From assembly GCA_016841645.1 (NCBI GenBank), contig JAENYS010000005.1, positions 100,945 through 164,944 of the forward strand: 64,000 nucleotides of DNA, in the 5' to 3' direction. Each line of letters starts with the position of its first letter. The stretch's first letter is position 1. The notes under the pieces are model-generated. The model saw only the letters and a program-made list of their open reading frames with translations. It was not told where the DNA came from and did no database searches. The stretch comes from Desulfoscipio geothermicus (GTDB lineage Bacteria > Bacillota > Desulfotomaculia > Desulfotomaculales > Desulfallaceae). Made by a program: the position numbers and the translations under genes. Positions 36,537-45,893 of this stretch are shown one piece after another.

Positions 36537-36754
36537 CTATGCGTAACTCGTCATGATTTTAATTTTTCTCAATGCTTGGATAATCATTTGTTTTGTGATA
36601 GATTAATATTAAAATGAGGGACAACCTTGAACAGGTTTTTTATTTTAAGCAAATTTAGAAGAAATTCCGGTATTATAAGGATATAGGTATTGAGCAGTGA
36701 GAATATAAACGACAGAGTTTCCCAATAAACCAACCAAGAAGGTGAGATATAGAT

Positions 36755-36952
36755 ATGAACCAGACGTTTAAAGTGGAAGGCATGAGCTGCCATCATTGTG
36801 AAATGGCCGTGGAGAGAGCAGTTAAAGGCATTGCCGGTGTGGAAAATGTGCAGGTGGATTTAATTAATAAAGAGGTTAAGGTAACCGGTTCTGCAGCTCG
36901 GGAGCAGATAGCCGATGCTATCCGGGAAGCCGGTTATGAAGTTGTGGGTTAG
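36755..36952 (+). CDS. Heavy-metal-associated domain protein, CopZ-like copper chaperone
   Basis: 65 residues forming one HMA domain with the metal-binding GMSCHHC motif near residue 11 and the conserved GVENVQVDL and GYEVVG segments. Such proteins carry Cu(I) to a CopA-type ATPase. No ATPase or regulator lies next to it. ATG start behind AAGGTGAG. Confidence 0.93.
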   Translation: MNQTFKVEGMSCHHCEMAVERAVKGIAGVENVQVDLINKEVKVTGSAAREQIADAIREAGYEVVG

Positions 36953-36965
36953 GAGCCATGTGGCC

Positions 36966-37200
36966 TGACTTATAAGCTAGGCCGTTGGGATTTTAGACGG
37001 CTGATTTTGCGTGCGAGGGTGCAATCACTAAAATTTTTGTTAATTGTTTAACTAAATCCAGCTCTTCGGTATTTACTCTAATTAGGAAAATAACATGGAA
37101 TTCTGCGTGTTTATGCTTTTCGACATAATCATGTTCTTTTGCATAGTTTCGTGAAACCTGCATTTGCTTAAGAATTTTTGCATGATGTATGCAGAATTAC
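36966..37200 (-). pseudogene. Decayed second copy of the sigma-54 regulator locus
   Basis: Three collinear stretches match the intact regulator locus at 41.05-43.4 kb: 36970-37015 equals the 3' end of the gene (41048-41092), 37030-37083 equals an internal part (about 42400-42463), and 37105-37175 equals the upstream region (about 43325-43415). Everything between was lost. Confidence 0.75.
37179..37193. promoter_or_regulatory. Candidate activator site TGCATGATGTATGCA
   Basis: Imperfect-to-perfect dyad (TGCAT-N5-ATGCA) about 220 bp upstream of the sigma-54 promoter. Nearly the same 15-mer lies before the regulator gene (43316-43330). Confidence 0.45.
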
Positions 37201-37399
37201 AAAATTGCCGCTCGTGTTGAATGAATATAACTCAGTATGTAATTACAGTGAATGCCTCGCATGAGTACTTACATAAAGTTGGTTTATTAAGATTCGGCGC
37301 AGTTTAGCATCTTAGACCCCCTTGCCAGGTGCTATGAATTCTGTGTTAATCATTTTTTATTGCTAGGATATACCGGCTAGCGGGACATTGGGCTACGTC

Positions 37400-37415
37400 T
37401 GGTACTAATGTTGCT
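37400..37415 (+). promoter_or_regulatory. Sigma-54 promoter of the oadG-oadB-like operon
   Basis: TGGTAC-N5-TTGCT with the obligatory GG-N10-GC spacing (GG 37401-37402, GC 37413-37414); one mismatch to TGGCAC-N5-TTGCW. Confidence 0.6.
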
Positions 37416-37570
37416 TAGTTTAAAGGAGGTTGAAGTCTAAGTTCATTGTGATTGCCTACGCAATGATTATGTGGTTTTGAGATCAACAATTTAACGCGAA
37501 CTCAGAATTATGGTTTTGTTGAGTGCATGCCATGTTGAATAAAAAATTAATGGAAGGGAGGTTATATATT

Positions 37571-37720
37571 ATGGTTGATTGGGGTCAGGCCACATCGGTG
37601 GCGATATCGGGAATAGTATCTGTATTCGCGGTACTGATCGTTTTGCAAATTGCCGTGACAATTACCGGCAGTGTAACAGAAAGCCTGGCTAAAAAACAGA
37701 CAGATAAACAAACCGGGTAA
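37571..37720 (+). CDS. Small OadG/MmdD-like membrane subunit of a Na+-translocating decarboxylase
   Basis: 49 residues with one membrane helix (about 9-33) and a charged tail (KKQTDKQTG), the shape of the small gamma/delta subunits that anchor sodium-pumping decarboxylases. ATG 37571 follows GGGAGG; an upstream in-frame ATG at 37523 is open but lacks a ribosome binding site. Position just before the beta subunit supports the call. Confidence 0.75.
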   Translation: MVDWGQATSVAISGIVSVFAVLIVLQIAVTITGSVTESLAKKQTDKQTG

Positions 37721-37847
37721 TTTTTAGGAGAGCAAGTAAAATGGTTCAAGTTGGGCTCCCACGCCGGTAAAAGCGCTAACAATGAATGCCAAATTAGGAG
37801 CCCGGGTAAAAAGAATGATGTAGTTATAATAATTAGGAGGATTATGT

Positions 37848-38960
37848 ATGGAACAAATCACTGAGGTTTTAAGTAGTTGGGGTTTATGGCAGGTGACCTT
37901 AGGTCAAATTGCTATGTGGCTGATTTCATTTGTCCTTTTATATCTGGCCATTAAGAAAGGTGTTGAGCCGTTACTCCTGTTGCCTATCGGCTTTGGAATA
38001 TTTATGGCTAACTTACCTTTGACCGGCCTTTTAGAAGAGGGTGGACTTTTTTATATCTTTTACCACTACGGAATTGCTAATGAATTAATCCCGCCCCTTA
38101 TTTTTCTAGGGCTGGGTGCAATGACTGACTTTGGGCCGGTGCTTGCGAATCCCAAAACACTGCTTCTTGGCGCGGCAGCTCAGGTTGGTGTTTACGGTGC
38201 TTTCCTTGGTGCCTTATTGCTGGGCTTCACCGTTTACGAAGCGGCCTGTATTGGTATTATCGGCGGTGCTGACGGCCCGACTTCCATATTCTTATCCGCC
38301 AACTTGGCACCGCACATGATGGGCTCGGTGGCGGTAGCGGCATATTCTTACATGGCGTTGGTGCCGATAATAATTCCGCCTATTGCCAAGATGTTGACCA
38401 CTAAAGAAGAACGGGCCATGGTTATGCAAATGACTCGCTGGCCCAGCAAGGCGGAAAAAATTCTTTTCCCCATTTTGGGAGCGCTCATTATTATATTGCT
38501 GGTACCTGCGTCAGCTCCGTTGATTGCTATGTTTATGCTGGGTAACTTGTTCATGGAGAGTGGTGCAGTAGAGCGGCTGACCGACGTTAGCCGAAATGCT
38601 TTAATGAACATTGTCACCATTATTCTCGGCGTAGCAGTTGGTTCCACTATGACTGCGGAAGTTTTCTTGACTCCTAAAACCATCGGCGTATTCATCATGG
38701 GCGTAGTGGCTTTTGCCTTTGCTACGGCCTCCGGTGTATTGTTAGCCAAACTAATGAACCTGTTAGTCAAGAACAAGGTCAACCCGCTAATCGGTGCTGC
38801 GGGCGTATCTGCTGTACCCATGGCGGCCCGGGTGGTCCAGAACATGGGCATGGAGGCCAACCAGCAGAACTACCTGCTAATGCATGCTATGGGGCCCAAC
38901 GTGGCCGGTGTTATCGGTACGGCTGTAGCGGCCGGTGCGTTTATTACGGCCTTAACGTAA
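37848..38960 (+). CDS. Sodium-translocating decarboxylase beta subunit (OadB/MmdB/GcdB family)
   Basis: Membrane subunit that couples decarboxylation of a biotin-bound carboxylate to Na+ export. 370 residues, about nine to ten membrane segments. The key motif GGADGPTSIF with the essential Asp is present, as are the FLGLGAMTDFGP and GAAGVSAVPMAARV segments. ATG 37848 with AGGAGG just upstream. Neither the carboxyltransferase nor the biotin carrier is adjacent, so the partners must be elsewhere in the genome or the operon is partial. Confidence 0.93.
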   Translation: MEQITEVLSSWGLWQVTLGQIAMWLISFVLLYLAIKKGVEPLLLLPIGFGIFMANLPLTGLLEEGGLFYIFYHYGIANELIPPLIFLGLGAMTDFGPVLANPKTLLLGAAAQVGVYGAFLGALLLGFTVYEAACIGIIGGADGPTSIFLSANLAPHMMGSVAVAAYSYMALVPIIIPPIAKMLTTKEERAMVMQMTRWPSKAEKILFPILGALIIILLVPASAPLIAMFMLGNLFMESGAVERLTDVSRNALMNIVTIILGVAVGSTMTAEVFLTPKTIGVFIMGVVAFAFATASGVLLAKLMNLLVKNKVNPLIGAAGVSAVPMAARVVQNMGMEANQQNYLLMHAMGPNVAGVIGTAVAAGAFITALT

Positions 38961-39461
38961 TAGTTTAGTATAACTAACTAAGCTTTCGGTGTTGACAAAA
39001 AAACATAATTATGCATTATCCATATATAACCTGGCGTTTAAGAAATTAGGTAAATTATTCTTGAACCTTAAAAATAAACATACTCACGATAGATTCCAGG
39101 TATTAAACAGGTTTTCCCGCAAAGCTTGTTTGAGCAGATATAACAGTCGGAAAAAAACTTGCGCAAAATCTATTCTTGTCAGAATGTATTAAGCGATAAA
39201 GGTTTTTGTGGGCAGCTATTTGAAAGCGTTAATCCGAGATTGTGTTTGGACAGTTCAACTATTTTGATAAACTAGTAACCAAGCAAAGCACCTCTTTCTC
39301 TGATTTGTTGTGGTTATCGATGTTATCTCAGAAAAAGAGTGCTTTGCTTATTCTTGTTCGTTTAGAAATAGTAAGACATGAAGCTATTATAATTTGTTTA
39401 ATAGAATATGAATGAAAAATTGGCTTGCTTAATTTACATTACTTTATAAGGAGGAATAGAT
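38961..39461. other. Intergenic region between oadB-like and NhaD-like genes
   Basis: AT-rich. It holds the large hairpin at 39281-39350; a 67-codon ORF at 38989 lacks a ribosome binding site and family features. I see no clear promoter for the permease gene. Confidence 0.5.
39281..39355 (+). terminator. Terminator after the decarboxylase genes
   Basis: Long stem: AAGCAAAGCAC with bulge, CTCTTTCTCTGA, pairing with TCAGAAAAAGAG and TGCTTTGCTT, followed by ATTCTTGTT. Confidence 0.75.
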
Positions 39462-40865
39462 TTGCCGGAGCATTTACAAATTTATTTTGCTGCTATAGTA
39501 TTTTTAATCGTTTACGCCATCATAGTATCAGAGAAAATTCACCGGACTGTCATTGCCTTGGTAGGCGCGGCATTAATTGTCATTACCGGTATTTTAGACG
39601 CTGAGGAAGCTGTGCACCACATTGATTTCAATACCCTTGGCCTGTTGGTGGGTATGATGATTATTGTGGGCATAACACGCCAGACCGGTGTCTTCGAGTT
39701 CCTTGCCATTAAGGCCGCTAAAGGCTCCAAGGGTGAGCCACTTAAAATTATGGCGGCGCTATCTCTGGTTACAGCGGTTCTATCGGCGTTACTTGATAAT
39801 GTCACTACGGTACTGCTTATTGTTCCAGTGACCTTTGCCATTGCACAAAAACTTAAGATTAACCCCATGCCGATATTAATAGCAGAGATAATTTCATCAA
39901 ATATAGGTGGAACTGCTACATTAATAGGTGACCCGCCCAACATTATGATTGGCAGTGCAACCCACTTGGGTTTCATGGACTTTATCATTAATCTAACTCC
40001 TGTTGTTGTGGTTATTTATGTAGTGACTTTGACGTTACTACGCATTATTTACCGGTCTAAATTGGTAACAGACCCGGAACGGCAAGCAAAGATAATGGAA
40101 TTAAACGAGCACGATGAACTTAAAGATATGAAGTTGTTGCGTAAATGTTTGATAGTGCTGGCACTTACCATAACCGGTTTCGTTCTGCATCAGTATGTAC
40201 ATCTAGAGTCTTCGGTGATTGCCCTAACCGGAGCCAGTTTGCTGCTTTTGCTCAGCCGTGAGGAACCGGAACACGCATTGCATGCTGTGGAGTGGCCTGT
40301 AATATTCTTCTTTATTGGTTTGTTCGTGTTAGTGGGCGGTTTGGTTGAAACTGGGATTATTTCCATGTTAGCGGCCGCAGCCATGAATTTGACCGGTGGT
40401 GACTGGATCCCTACAGCCATGTTGATATTATGGCTATCGGGCATAGCATCTGCCTTTGTTGATAATATTCCCTTTGTGGCGACCATGATTCCCATGATTC
40501 ATGATATGGGCACCATAATTGGTGTAACCGATCCCACTGCTTTGAATTTATTCTGGTGGTCACTGTCCCTGGGGGCCTGTCTAGGTGGAAACGGTACAAT
40601 AATCGGTGCTTCAGCCAACGTTGTGGTGATTGGTATGGCTGAAAAGCGGGGTGTCCTTATAACGTTCATGAAATATTTTGTGGTAGCTTTCCCGCTGATG
40701 TTAATATCACTGGTGGTATGTACCGGATACTTGTTGTTATGGCACATATATCCAGAAACAATAACCATCATTGCAACACTAGGTTTTGGCTTACTGGTTG
40801 CATTAGCAGCCATGCCAATTAACAAAGCGCTGGAAAAAAGTGCTACAAAAAAAGCAAATAATTAG
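39462..40865 (+). CDS. NhaD/ArsB-type ion permease (Na+/H+ antiporter-like)
   Basis: 467 residues with about eleven to twelve membrane segments of the SLC13/ArsB/NhaD superfamily. Typical points: VTAVLSALLDNVTTVLLIVP and, in the second half, SAFVDNIPFVATMIPM, the two inverted-repeat re-entrant segments; ANVVVIGMAEKRG near the C-terminus. TTG 39462 with AAGGAGG upstream. Between a sodium-pumping decarboxylase and its likely regulator, a sodium/proton exchange role is more likely than arsenite transport; this is inference. Confidence 0.88.
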   Translation: MPEHLQIYFAAIVFLIVYAIIVSEKIHRTVIALVGAALIVITGILDAEEAVHHIDFNTLGLLVGMMIIVGITRQTGVFEFLAIKAAKGSKGEPLKIMAALSLVTAVLSALLDNVTTVLLIVPVTFAIAQKLKINPMPILIAEIISSNIGGTATLIGDPPNIMIGSATHLGFMDFIINLTPVVVVIYVVTLTLLRIIYRSKLVTDPERQAKIMELNEHDELKDMKLLRKCLIVLALTITGFVLHQYVHLESSVIALTGASLLLLLSREEPEHALHAVEWPVIFFFIGLFVLVGGLVETGIISMLAAAAMNLTGGDWIPTAMLILWLSGIASAFVDNIPFVATMIPMIHDMGTIIGVTDPTALNLFWWSLSLGACLGGNGTIIGASANVVVIGMAEKRGVLITFMKYFVVAFPLMLISLVVCTGYLLLWHIYPETITIIATLGFGLLVALAAMPINKALEKSATKKANN

Positions 40866-40892
40866 AGTGTATCGAAATCAGTTTAATAGTAA

Positions 40893-40936
40893 TTTACGGT
40901 TAGAGGCACCTCCTGTGAGGTGCCTCTAACCGTAAA
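40893..40936. terminator. Bidirectional hairpin between convergent genes
   Basis: 20-bp perfect stem starting TTTACGGTTAGAGGCACCTC, loop CTGT. Confidence 0.8.
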
Positions 40937-41046
40937 AATCATGGTATATTTAACTTAAGCTTCATATTTAATAACACTGCTAGAAATGGAGCTTCAGAAT
41001 TATTTGATATTAGGTGTGTAGTTGAATAGAAACCTTGCATCCCTGC

Positions 41047-43140
41047 TTATAAAGCTAGGCCGTTGGATTTAAGGCGGCTGATTTTGCGTACAATGGTGGA
41101 CTGGTCAACCTTTAAGGCCTGTGCGGCCCGGTTGGCGCTGCCGCATTCCCTGATGGCAGTGCTGATTAATTGCCGTTCGACCTCCATAACGGCGTTTTTA
41201 AGTGGCATGATACCCTTAACATACACTTCGGCCTGTTGCTGTTCAAGGTTTTCGAAAACGTGTGCCGGCAGATGGTTCACGGCAATTTCATCATCAGCGG
41301 TGGTTACCATTAGCCTTTCCATCATATTATCTAATTCTCTTACGTTCCCTGGCCAGCAATAGCGTAACAGGGCGTCATAAACACGAGGACTTATTTTTTT
41401 ACGAATGCCGTATTTTTCTTCATATTTTTGTTTAAAAGAACAGGCCAGCGGTATGATGTCCTCTTTGCGCTCCCGTAGGGGGCAAATATTAAGTGGCACC
41501 ACGTTGACGCGGAAGTACAGATCCTCCCTGAATTGGCCTGCTTTAACCATCGTTTCTAGATTGCGATTAGTTGCCGCCAGGATCCGCACATTAACAGGCT
41601 TTGGTTTGCTGCCGCCCACCCGGAGCACTTCCTTTTCTTGGATAGCCCGGAGCAGCTTAACCTGAAAACTCATCGGCAAATCGCCAATCTCATCCAAAAA
41701 AAGTGTGCCGTTATTGGCCAGTTCAAACATGCCCGCTTTGCCTTCACGGTTGGCACCGGTAAAGGCACCCCGTTCATAACCGAACATCTCGGATTCCAGC
41801 AGGTTTTCGGGTATAGCCCCACAGTTGACGGTAATAAACGGCCCGTCTTGACGTTTGCTGTTATTATGAATGGTTTTGGCAAACACTTCTTTGCCCACCC
41901 CGGATTCTCCCAGAATTAGTACCGTGGTATCAACTCTGGCCAGGCGTATGGCTGTCTGTAATAATTCACGCATTTTAGGGGAGTTAAAAATCAGCCCTTC
42001 CTGGCTTAGAAGCCGCCCCCGCAGTTCGGTTAGCTCATCCTGATAGCGCTCGCTCATTTCCTTGGTTTGCTTGAGTTGTTCACGCAGTTCATTAAGCTCG
42101 GTTAGGTCACGGATGTTGATTACAAGGCGCTCAATTTCCCCATCTTGGTTCAGCACGGGACTGCCGGTTATTAAAAATTGGTCTCTTTCTACCACGGTAA
42201 CGGGTTCGCCGGCTGCCAGGACTGCTTCGACAATGGAATGCTTATAGATTCCCTTTTCAATCAGATAGTCCATGTACTGGCCTTTAATTTGGTCAGAGGG
42301 TATACCTATGATGCGTTCGTGGGCCTGGTTGGCTCTCTGTATAAGGCCCTGGGCATCGGTAATAATAATGCCGTCGTAGGATGACTCAATGATAAGCTCT
42401 AGCTTTTTATTTAATTGTTTAACCGAATTTAGTTCTTCGGAAATAAATTCCAATTCCGAAATATCTTGAAAGATGGCCACAGCACCCACCACTTGTCCAT
42501 TTTCATAGATGGGGCTTTGGTTTGTCAGGTAGGTGCGGTTTCCTTGAGTATAGGTTAATTTAACCTCTTTGCGGCTAATGCCGTCTTTTAATACATCCAG
42601 CAGGCCCTGTAAGCAAATTACTGTGGAAATGTGGCTCCCCATGGCATGGCTTTTGGGCAGCCGGGTCATTTTTTCCGCTGCTTGGTTGTAAAGGCGAATT
42701 ACTCCGTTATTATCGATAGCGATAATGCCATTGTTCACCGAATCTAAAATAGTATCTACCTGCAGCAGTATTGAGTTGGCCTTGTTTAATAGTTCACAGC
42801 CAATCCTGGTTTTTCCTAGAAAGCCGCTTAAGTCATTGTCTTGATTAACCACTGGAAAAGCCTGCCCGTGCAGTGCCCATGCGTTGGTCCAGGAATCATT
42901 TTCATTAATGGTACGTACCGGGCTTTGCATTATGGCTGCTACAGTGGTTGTTTCCTCGAATACCTTTGGCCCCCATTTAATGAGATCATTCCTGGTAACC
43001 ATGCCGATGATCTCCCTGTCAGGGTTAAGCACCGGTAGCCCGGAAATTTTGTGCTGTTGGATCAATTGCCAGGCTTTTGCCGCCGGCTGATTGGGACGAA
43101 GGCTGATGCTTATTTGAGTCATTATTTTATTAACCAGCAT
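41047..43140 (-). CDS. Sigma-54-dependent activator with CBS pair and two PAS domains
   Basis: 697 residues: CBS pair (about 1-115), PAS (about 130-240), PAS (about 250-360), AAA+ domain (about 385-620) with Walker A GESGVGKE, GAFTGA loop (contacts sigma-54) and LFLDEIG Walker B, and a Fis-type helix-turn-helix (about 650-690, SANRAAQALKVDQSTIVRKI). ATG start behind AAAGGGGG. It probably activates the sigma-54 promoter at 37400, in response to a nucleotide (CBS) and a small molecule or redox state (PAS). A decayed duplicate lies at 36966-37200. Confidence 0.95.
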   Translation of the reverse strand: MLVNKIMTQISISLRPNQPAAKAWQLIQQHKISGLPVLNPDREIIGMVTRNDLIKWGPKVFEETTTVAAIMQSPVRTINENDSWTNAWALHGQAFPVVNQDNDLSGFLGKTRIGCELLNKANSILLQVDTILDSVNNGIIAIDNNGVIRLYNQAAEKMTRLPKSHAMGSHISTVICLQGLLDVLKDGISRKEVKLTYTQGNRTYLTNQSPIYENGQVVGAVAIFQDISELEFISEELNSVKQLNKKLELIIESSYDGIIITDAQGLIQRANQAHERIIGIPSDQIKGQYMDYLIEKGIYKHSIVEAVLAAGEPVTVVERDQFLITGSPVLNQDGEIERLVINIRDLTELNELREQLKQTKEMSERYQDELTELRGRLLSQEGLIFNSPKMRELLQTAIRLARVDTTVLILGESGVGKEVFAKTIHNNSKRQDGPFITVNCGAIPENLLESEMFGYERGAFTGANREGKAGMFELANNGTLFLDEIGDLPMSFQVKLLRAIQEKEVLRVGGSKPKPVNVRILAATNRNLETMVKAGQFREDLYFRVNVVPLNICPLRERKEDIIPLACSFKQKYEEKYGIRKKISPRVYDALLRYCWPGNVRELDNMMERLMVTTADDEIAVNHLPAHVFENLEQQQAEVYVKGIMPLKNAVMEVERQLISTAIRECGSANRAAQALKVDQSTIVRKISRLKSNGLAL

Positions 43141-43308
43141 TTTTTCTACCCCCTTTATCCAGACATCAGCATATTCCAGGCATTTTTTAACATTAGTAGC
43201 CTTTCACTTGTTACTATGTTAGTATTTTTTATTGCAGCGTGGTATCATTACATAGTAAAAACTAAATCAGTCTAGATATAATTATGGTGGTTATTAATCG
43301 CATCTGTC

Positions 43309-43337
43309 CGCGACATGCATGATGTATCCATGTCGCG
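43309..43337. promoter_or_regulatory. Inverted repeat upstream of the sigma-54 regulator gene
   Basis: Perfect 9-bp arms CGCGACATG and CATGTCGCG with 11 bases between; the spacer holds most of TGCATGATGTATCCA, close to the 15-mer at 37179. Candidate operator or activator site. Confidence 0.5.
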
Positions 43338-43476
43338 AGTTTATGTATTTTCGCATAATATGTATTTCTGCATAACTTCGCAAAAACCCTGCTTTGGTTA
43401 AGAATTTTTTCTGCCTGTTTTACATGAATTGCTCACCTTTGTCGGGTAGCCTATAAACACTGTATTATTCGATACT

Positions 43477-43501
43477 AAACCGGGGATTATTTCCCCGGTT
43501 T
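43477..43501 (-). terminator. Hairpin after the YhcN/YlaJ gene
   Basis: Stem AAACCGGGGA / TCCCCGGTTT; weak T tail. Confidence 0.6.
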
Positions 43502-43533
43502 ACATAAATTTCATGTTTGTTTTAATTGGGTTT

Positions 43534-44031
43534 TTACATAGATCTTGGCGTTAAGCGGCGGGCTATCTCACTCAGCTCGTTGGCGAAGCTGGACGCCGGC
43601 ATGCCATTGGCGATACCTTTATCTATGTTTTTTAGGCGAGTTAACGTATCCGCGTCTGAGCTTACAAAAACAGTATTAATGTCGGGCTCTGTGCCTCTAA
43701 CTCTTTTTATAACTGCTTCCTCTACGGCTTTGGTTTGTCCTTTTTCAATATTGGCTTTGATATCTAGACCAATATAAGCAGTATTTCCAGCCACTACTAC
43801 GGTGGAACTTTTTACCCCGTCCACTTGGTCAGCTTTCTGAGCGATGTTCCGGGCTTGCTCTTGGGCTTCATTATTAGCCTGGTTGGTATTGTTATTGTCG
43901 TTTTGGGTTTGGTTGGTCTGGTTGGGAACAGGCTGAGTTGGACCGGGCTTTCTGGCAGTTGAGCAGCCGCTGATGAACAGTGAAATGATGAACAGCGCCA
44001 GTAGCAGGGTGGTTAACTTTTGGGTACTCAT
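43534..44031 (-). CDS. YhcN/YlaJ family sporulation lipoprotein
   Basis: 165 residues. Lipoprotein signal ending FISGC (residue 22), an Asn/Gln-rich linker (about 28-58), then the YhcN/YlaJ domain (IAQKADQVDGVKSSTVVVAG, then NTAYIGLDIK and VFVSSDADTLTRLKNI). Members are found in the spore inner membrane of Bacillus. ATG start with AAAGGAGTG. Monocistronic. Confidence 0.92.
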   Translation of the reverse strand: MSTQKLTTLLLALFIISLFISGCSTARKPGPTQPVPNQTNQTQNDNNNTNQANNEAQEQARNIAQKADQVDGVKSSTVVVAGNTAYIGLDIKANIEKGQTKAVEEAVIKRVRGTEPDINTVFVSSDADTLTRLKNIDKGIANGMPASSFANELSEIARRLTPRSM

Positions 44032-44194
44032 TTTAATACACTCCTTTGGTAAATAGTTTTTCTTAGAGTGCGGATAATAATAAAAAAATATACTTTGTTG
44101 GAAAAAGGCGATGCCGGAAAAATCATACTTTAAGGTTAAAGGTTAACTCTCCTGGTATGTAGAATTATATCTGAAAAATATAAGGGGGAGTGGC

Positions 44195-44929
44195 ATGTTG
44201 CATAAGTTCAAAATACTTTTAGTAACCGTGCTTGTGGTGGTTTTCGGTACCCTTGGTCTGGCCGGGTGTGGTGGGGACAAACAGGAAAACACTAGCAGCG
44301 GCGACAGCCAGAGCGTAAGCGCAGGGCAAAAAACGACGCAAGACAATAAGAAAGAATCAACAGCAGATTTATTTGGTAAAGGACAGAAAATTGAGGGAAT
44401 GACCTGTGATTATGTTATTACGTCGGAAGATATTACTGCACAGGGTAAAATGTGGGTGCAGGGTGAGAAAGTGAAACATGAAACCACAGCTCAGGGACAA
44501 AAAATAATTATGATTTTTGATGGTAATATTTTCTACAGCTACAATCCGGATGAAAGTATGGCGATCAAATTTACTAATGACGACATGCAGGGGGATAGCA
44601 AGGAAATAGATACCCCCCTTGACTTTACGGAAGAAGCTAGTGATGAATTAATTACCGAGCTTGAAACCGTGGACTATGAAGGGTTTAGATGCAGGGTGCT
44701 TATAGTTAAGGAAAAGGGTTCTAAAGACGAAGTAAAAATGTGGGTGCGAGAGGATTGCGGTATTCCTGTGCGCGTGGAAGCTACTGATGCTAATGGCATA
44801 AAGACGGTAATGGAATATAGGAACTTAAAGGTGGGGGCTCTGCCGGCGGGCACCTTTGAACTGCCGAAGGGTGTGCAAGTGCAGGATATTAGTGAAATGA
44901 TGAGCCAGATGCAGAAGGCGGGCAACTAG
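44195..44929 (+). CDS. LolA-like lipoprotein, 244 residues
   Basis: Lipoprotein signal ending GLAGC (residue 26), a Ser/Gln-rich linker, then a beta-rich domain like those of outer-membrane lipoprotein-sorting proteins (MTCDYVITSEDITAQGKMWV, KIIMIFDGNIFYSYNPDE, VKMWVREDCGIPVRVE). In Gram-positive bacteria such proteins are not Lol carriers; role unknown. ATG start with GGGGGAG. Followed by a terminator. Confidence 0.85.
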   Translation: MLHKFKILLVTVLVVVFGTLGLAGCGGDKQENTSSGDSQSVSAGQKTTQDNKKESTADLFGKGQKIEGMTCDYVITSEDITAQGKMWVQGEKVKHETTAQGQKIIMIFDGNIFYSYNPDESMAIKFTNDDMQGDSKEIDTPLDFTEEASDELITELETVDYEGFRCRVLIVKEKGSKDEVKMWVREDCGIPVRVEATDANGIKTVMEYRNLKVGALPAGTFELPKGVQVQDISEMMSQMQKAGN

Positions 44930-45008
44930 GCTAGTACTTCATTGATAAAATTATTAAAACCCGTAGCATAAATAATTAGAATACTGTTTGGTTTTAGCGA
45001 AGTCAAAA

Positions 45009-45056
45009 TAAGGCCACGAAGGTCTGCCTCAAGGAGGGGCGTCTTTGTGGCCTTTG
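45009..45056 (+). terminator. Terminator after the LolA-like gene
   Basis: Stem AAGGCCAC(GAA)G / (C..TTT)GTGGCCTT with an inner paired part; short T tail. The rest of 44930-45281 shows nothing else. Confidence 0.65.
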
Positions 45057-45281
45057 TACTATATGTTATGGTTTGCTTTCAAGGCTAGCCAAAGACCTTG
45101 TGAACAATCACTTATGGAGGCGGGAAATGCTTAAAAATGGTGCTTATTGTCTGGTTTTTTAAATATAGTTATTAAAAACTTATATTGTTGGCACAATTTA
45201 AAGTAGATACAAATAGATTAAACATATGTAAATATATACTAATTTAATTAACCTATATTAAAAAAAAGAGGTGTTTGAATT

Positions 45282-45893
45282 ATGTGTGTAGAAATGACTC
45301 CCTGGGAAAAAGCCGTTGAGTTTCACGGACATGTTTGCCCTGGCTTGGCCATTGGATACCGGGTAGCGGAAATAGCTTTAAAACATCTAAAGGAAATGCG
45401 CTCGCCCGATGAGGAACTGCTGGCTATTGTAGAAAACGACGCTTGCGGCGTGGATGCTGTCATGGTGATGACGGGATGCACCCTGGGTAAGGGAAACCTG
45501 ATTTTCCGTGACCTGGGCAAACAAGTGTATACCTTTGGCAGTCGCAGTAGCAACCGGGCGCTGCGCATTTCTGTGGACGGGGCCAAGGTACACCGGTCCG
45601 AATCCCAAAAGGACGAACTGCGCAGCAAAGTATTTAGCGGTACGGCCACCAAGGTGGAAAAGGCTCAATTTGACCTGGCCCGGAACCAGCGTATAGAACA
45701 GATACTGCACATGCCCGAGGAGGAGTTCTGCAAGGTGGAGCAAATTGATTTCCAATTGCCCACCAAGGCGCTTCTGTTCCCTTCCGTACAATGTGCCCGC
45801 TGCGGTGAGTATGTGATGGAGCCCCGGGCCAGGGTGCGTGACGGTCAGTTTGTGTGCCTGGATTGTTTTGAGGATTATAACCGGGGTTGGTAA
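45282..45893 (+). CDS. FmdE-like protein with C-terminal zinc ribbon
   Basis: 203 residues. The N-terminal FmdE domain (about 8-150) shows EFHGHVCPGLAIGYR and VENDACGVDAVMVMTGCTLGKGN, the conserved His/Cys pattern of the family; FmdE was named as subunit E of formylmethanofuran dehydrogenase but occurs widely near molybdenum enzymes. The C-terminal CxxC...CxxC (CARC, CLDC) forms a zinc ribbon. ATG start with AAGAGGTG. Single gene. Confidence 0.9.
   Translation: MCVEMTPWEKAVEFHGHVCPGLAIGYRVAEIALKHLKEMRSPDEELLAIVENDACGVDAVMVMTGCTLGKGNLIFRDLGKQVYTFGSRSSNRALRISVDGAKVHRSESQKDELRSKVFSGTATKVEKAQFDLARNQRIEQILHMPEEEFCKVEQIDFQLPTKALLFPSVQCARCGEYVMEPRARVRDGQFVCLDCFEDYNRGW

Noticed and set aside
38348..38860. 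170-codon minus-strand ORF opposite the decarboxylase beta gene
   Set aside because: Shadow of a hydrophobic protein gene; no start signal and no recognisable domain.
38989..39192. 67-codon ORF between the decarboxylase and permease genes
   Set aside because: No ribosome binding site; Lys/Arg/Asn-rich translation typical of random AT-rich sequence.
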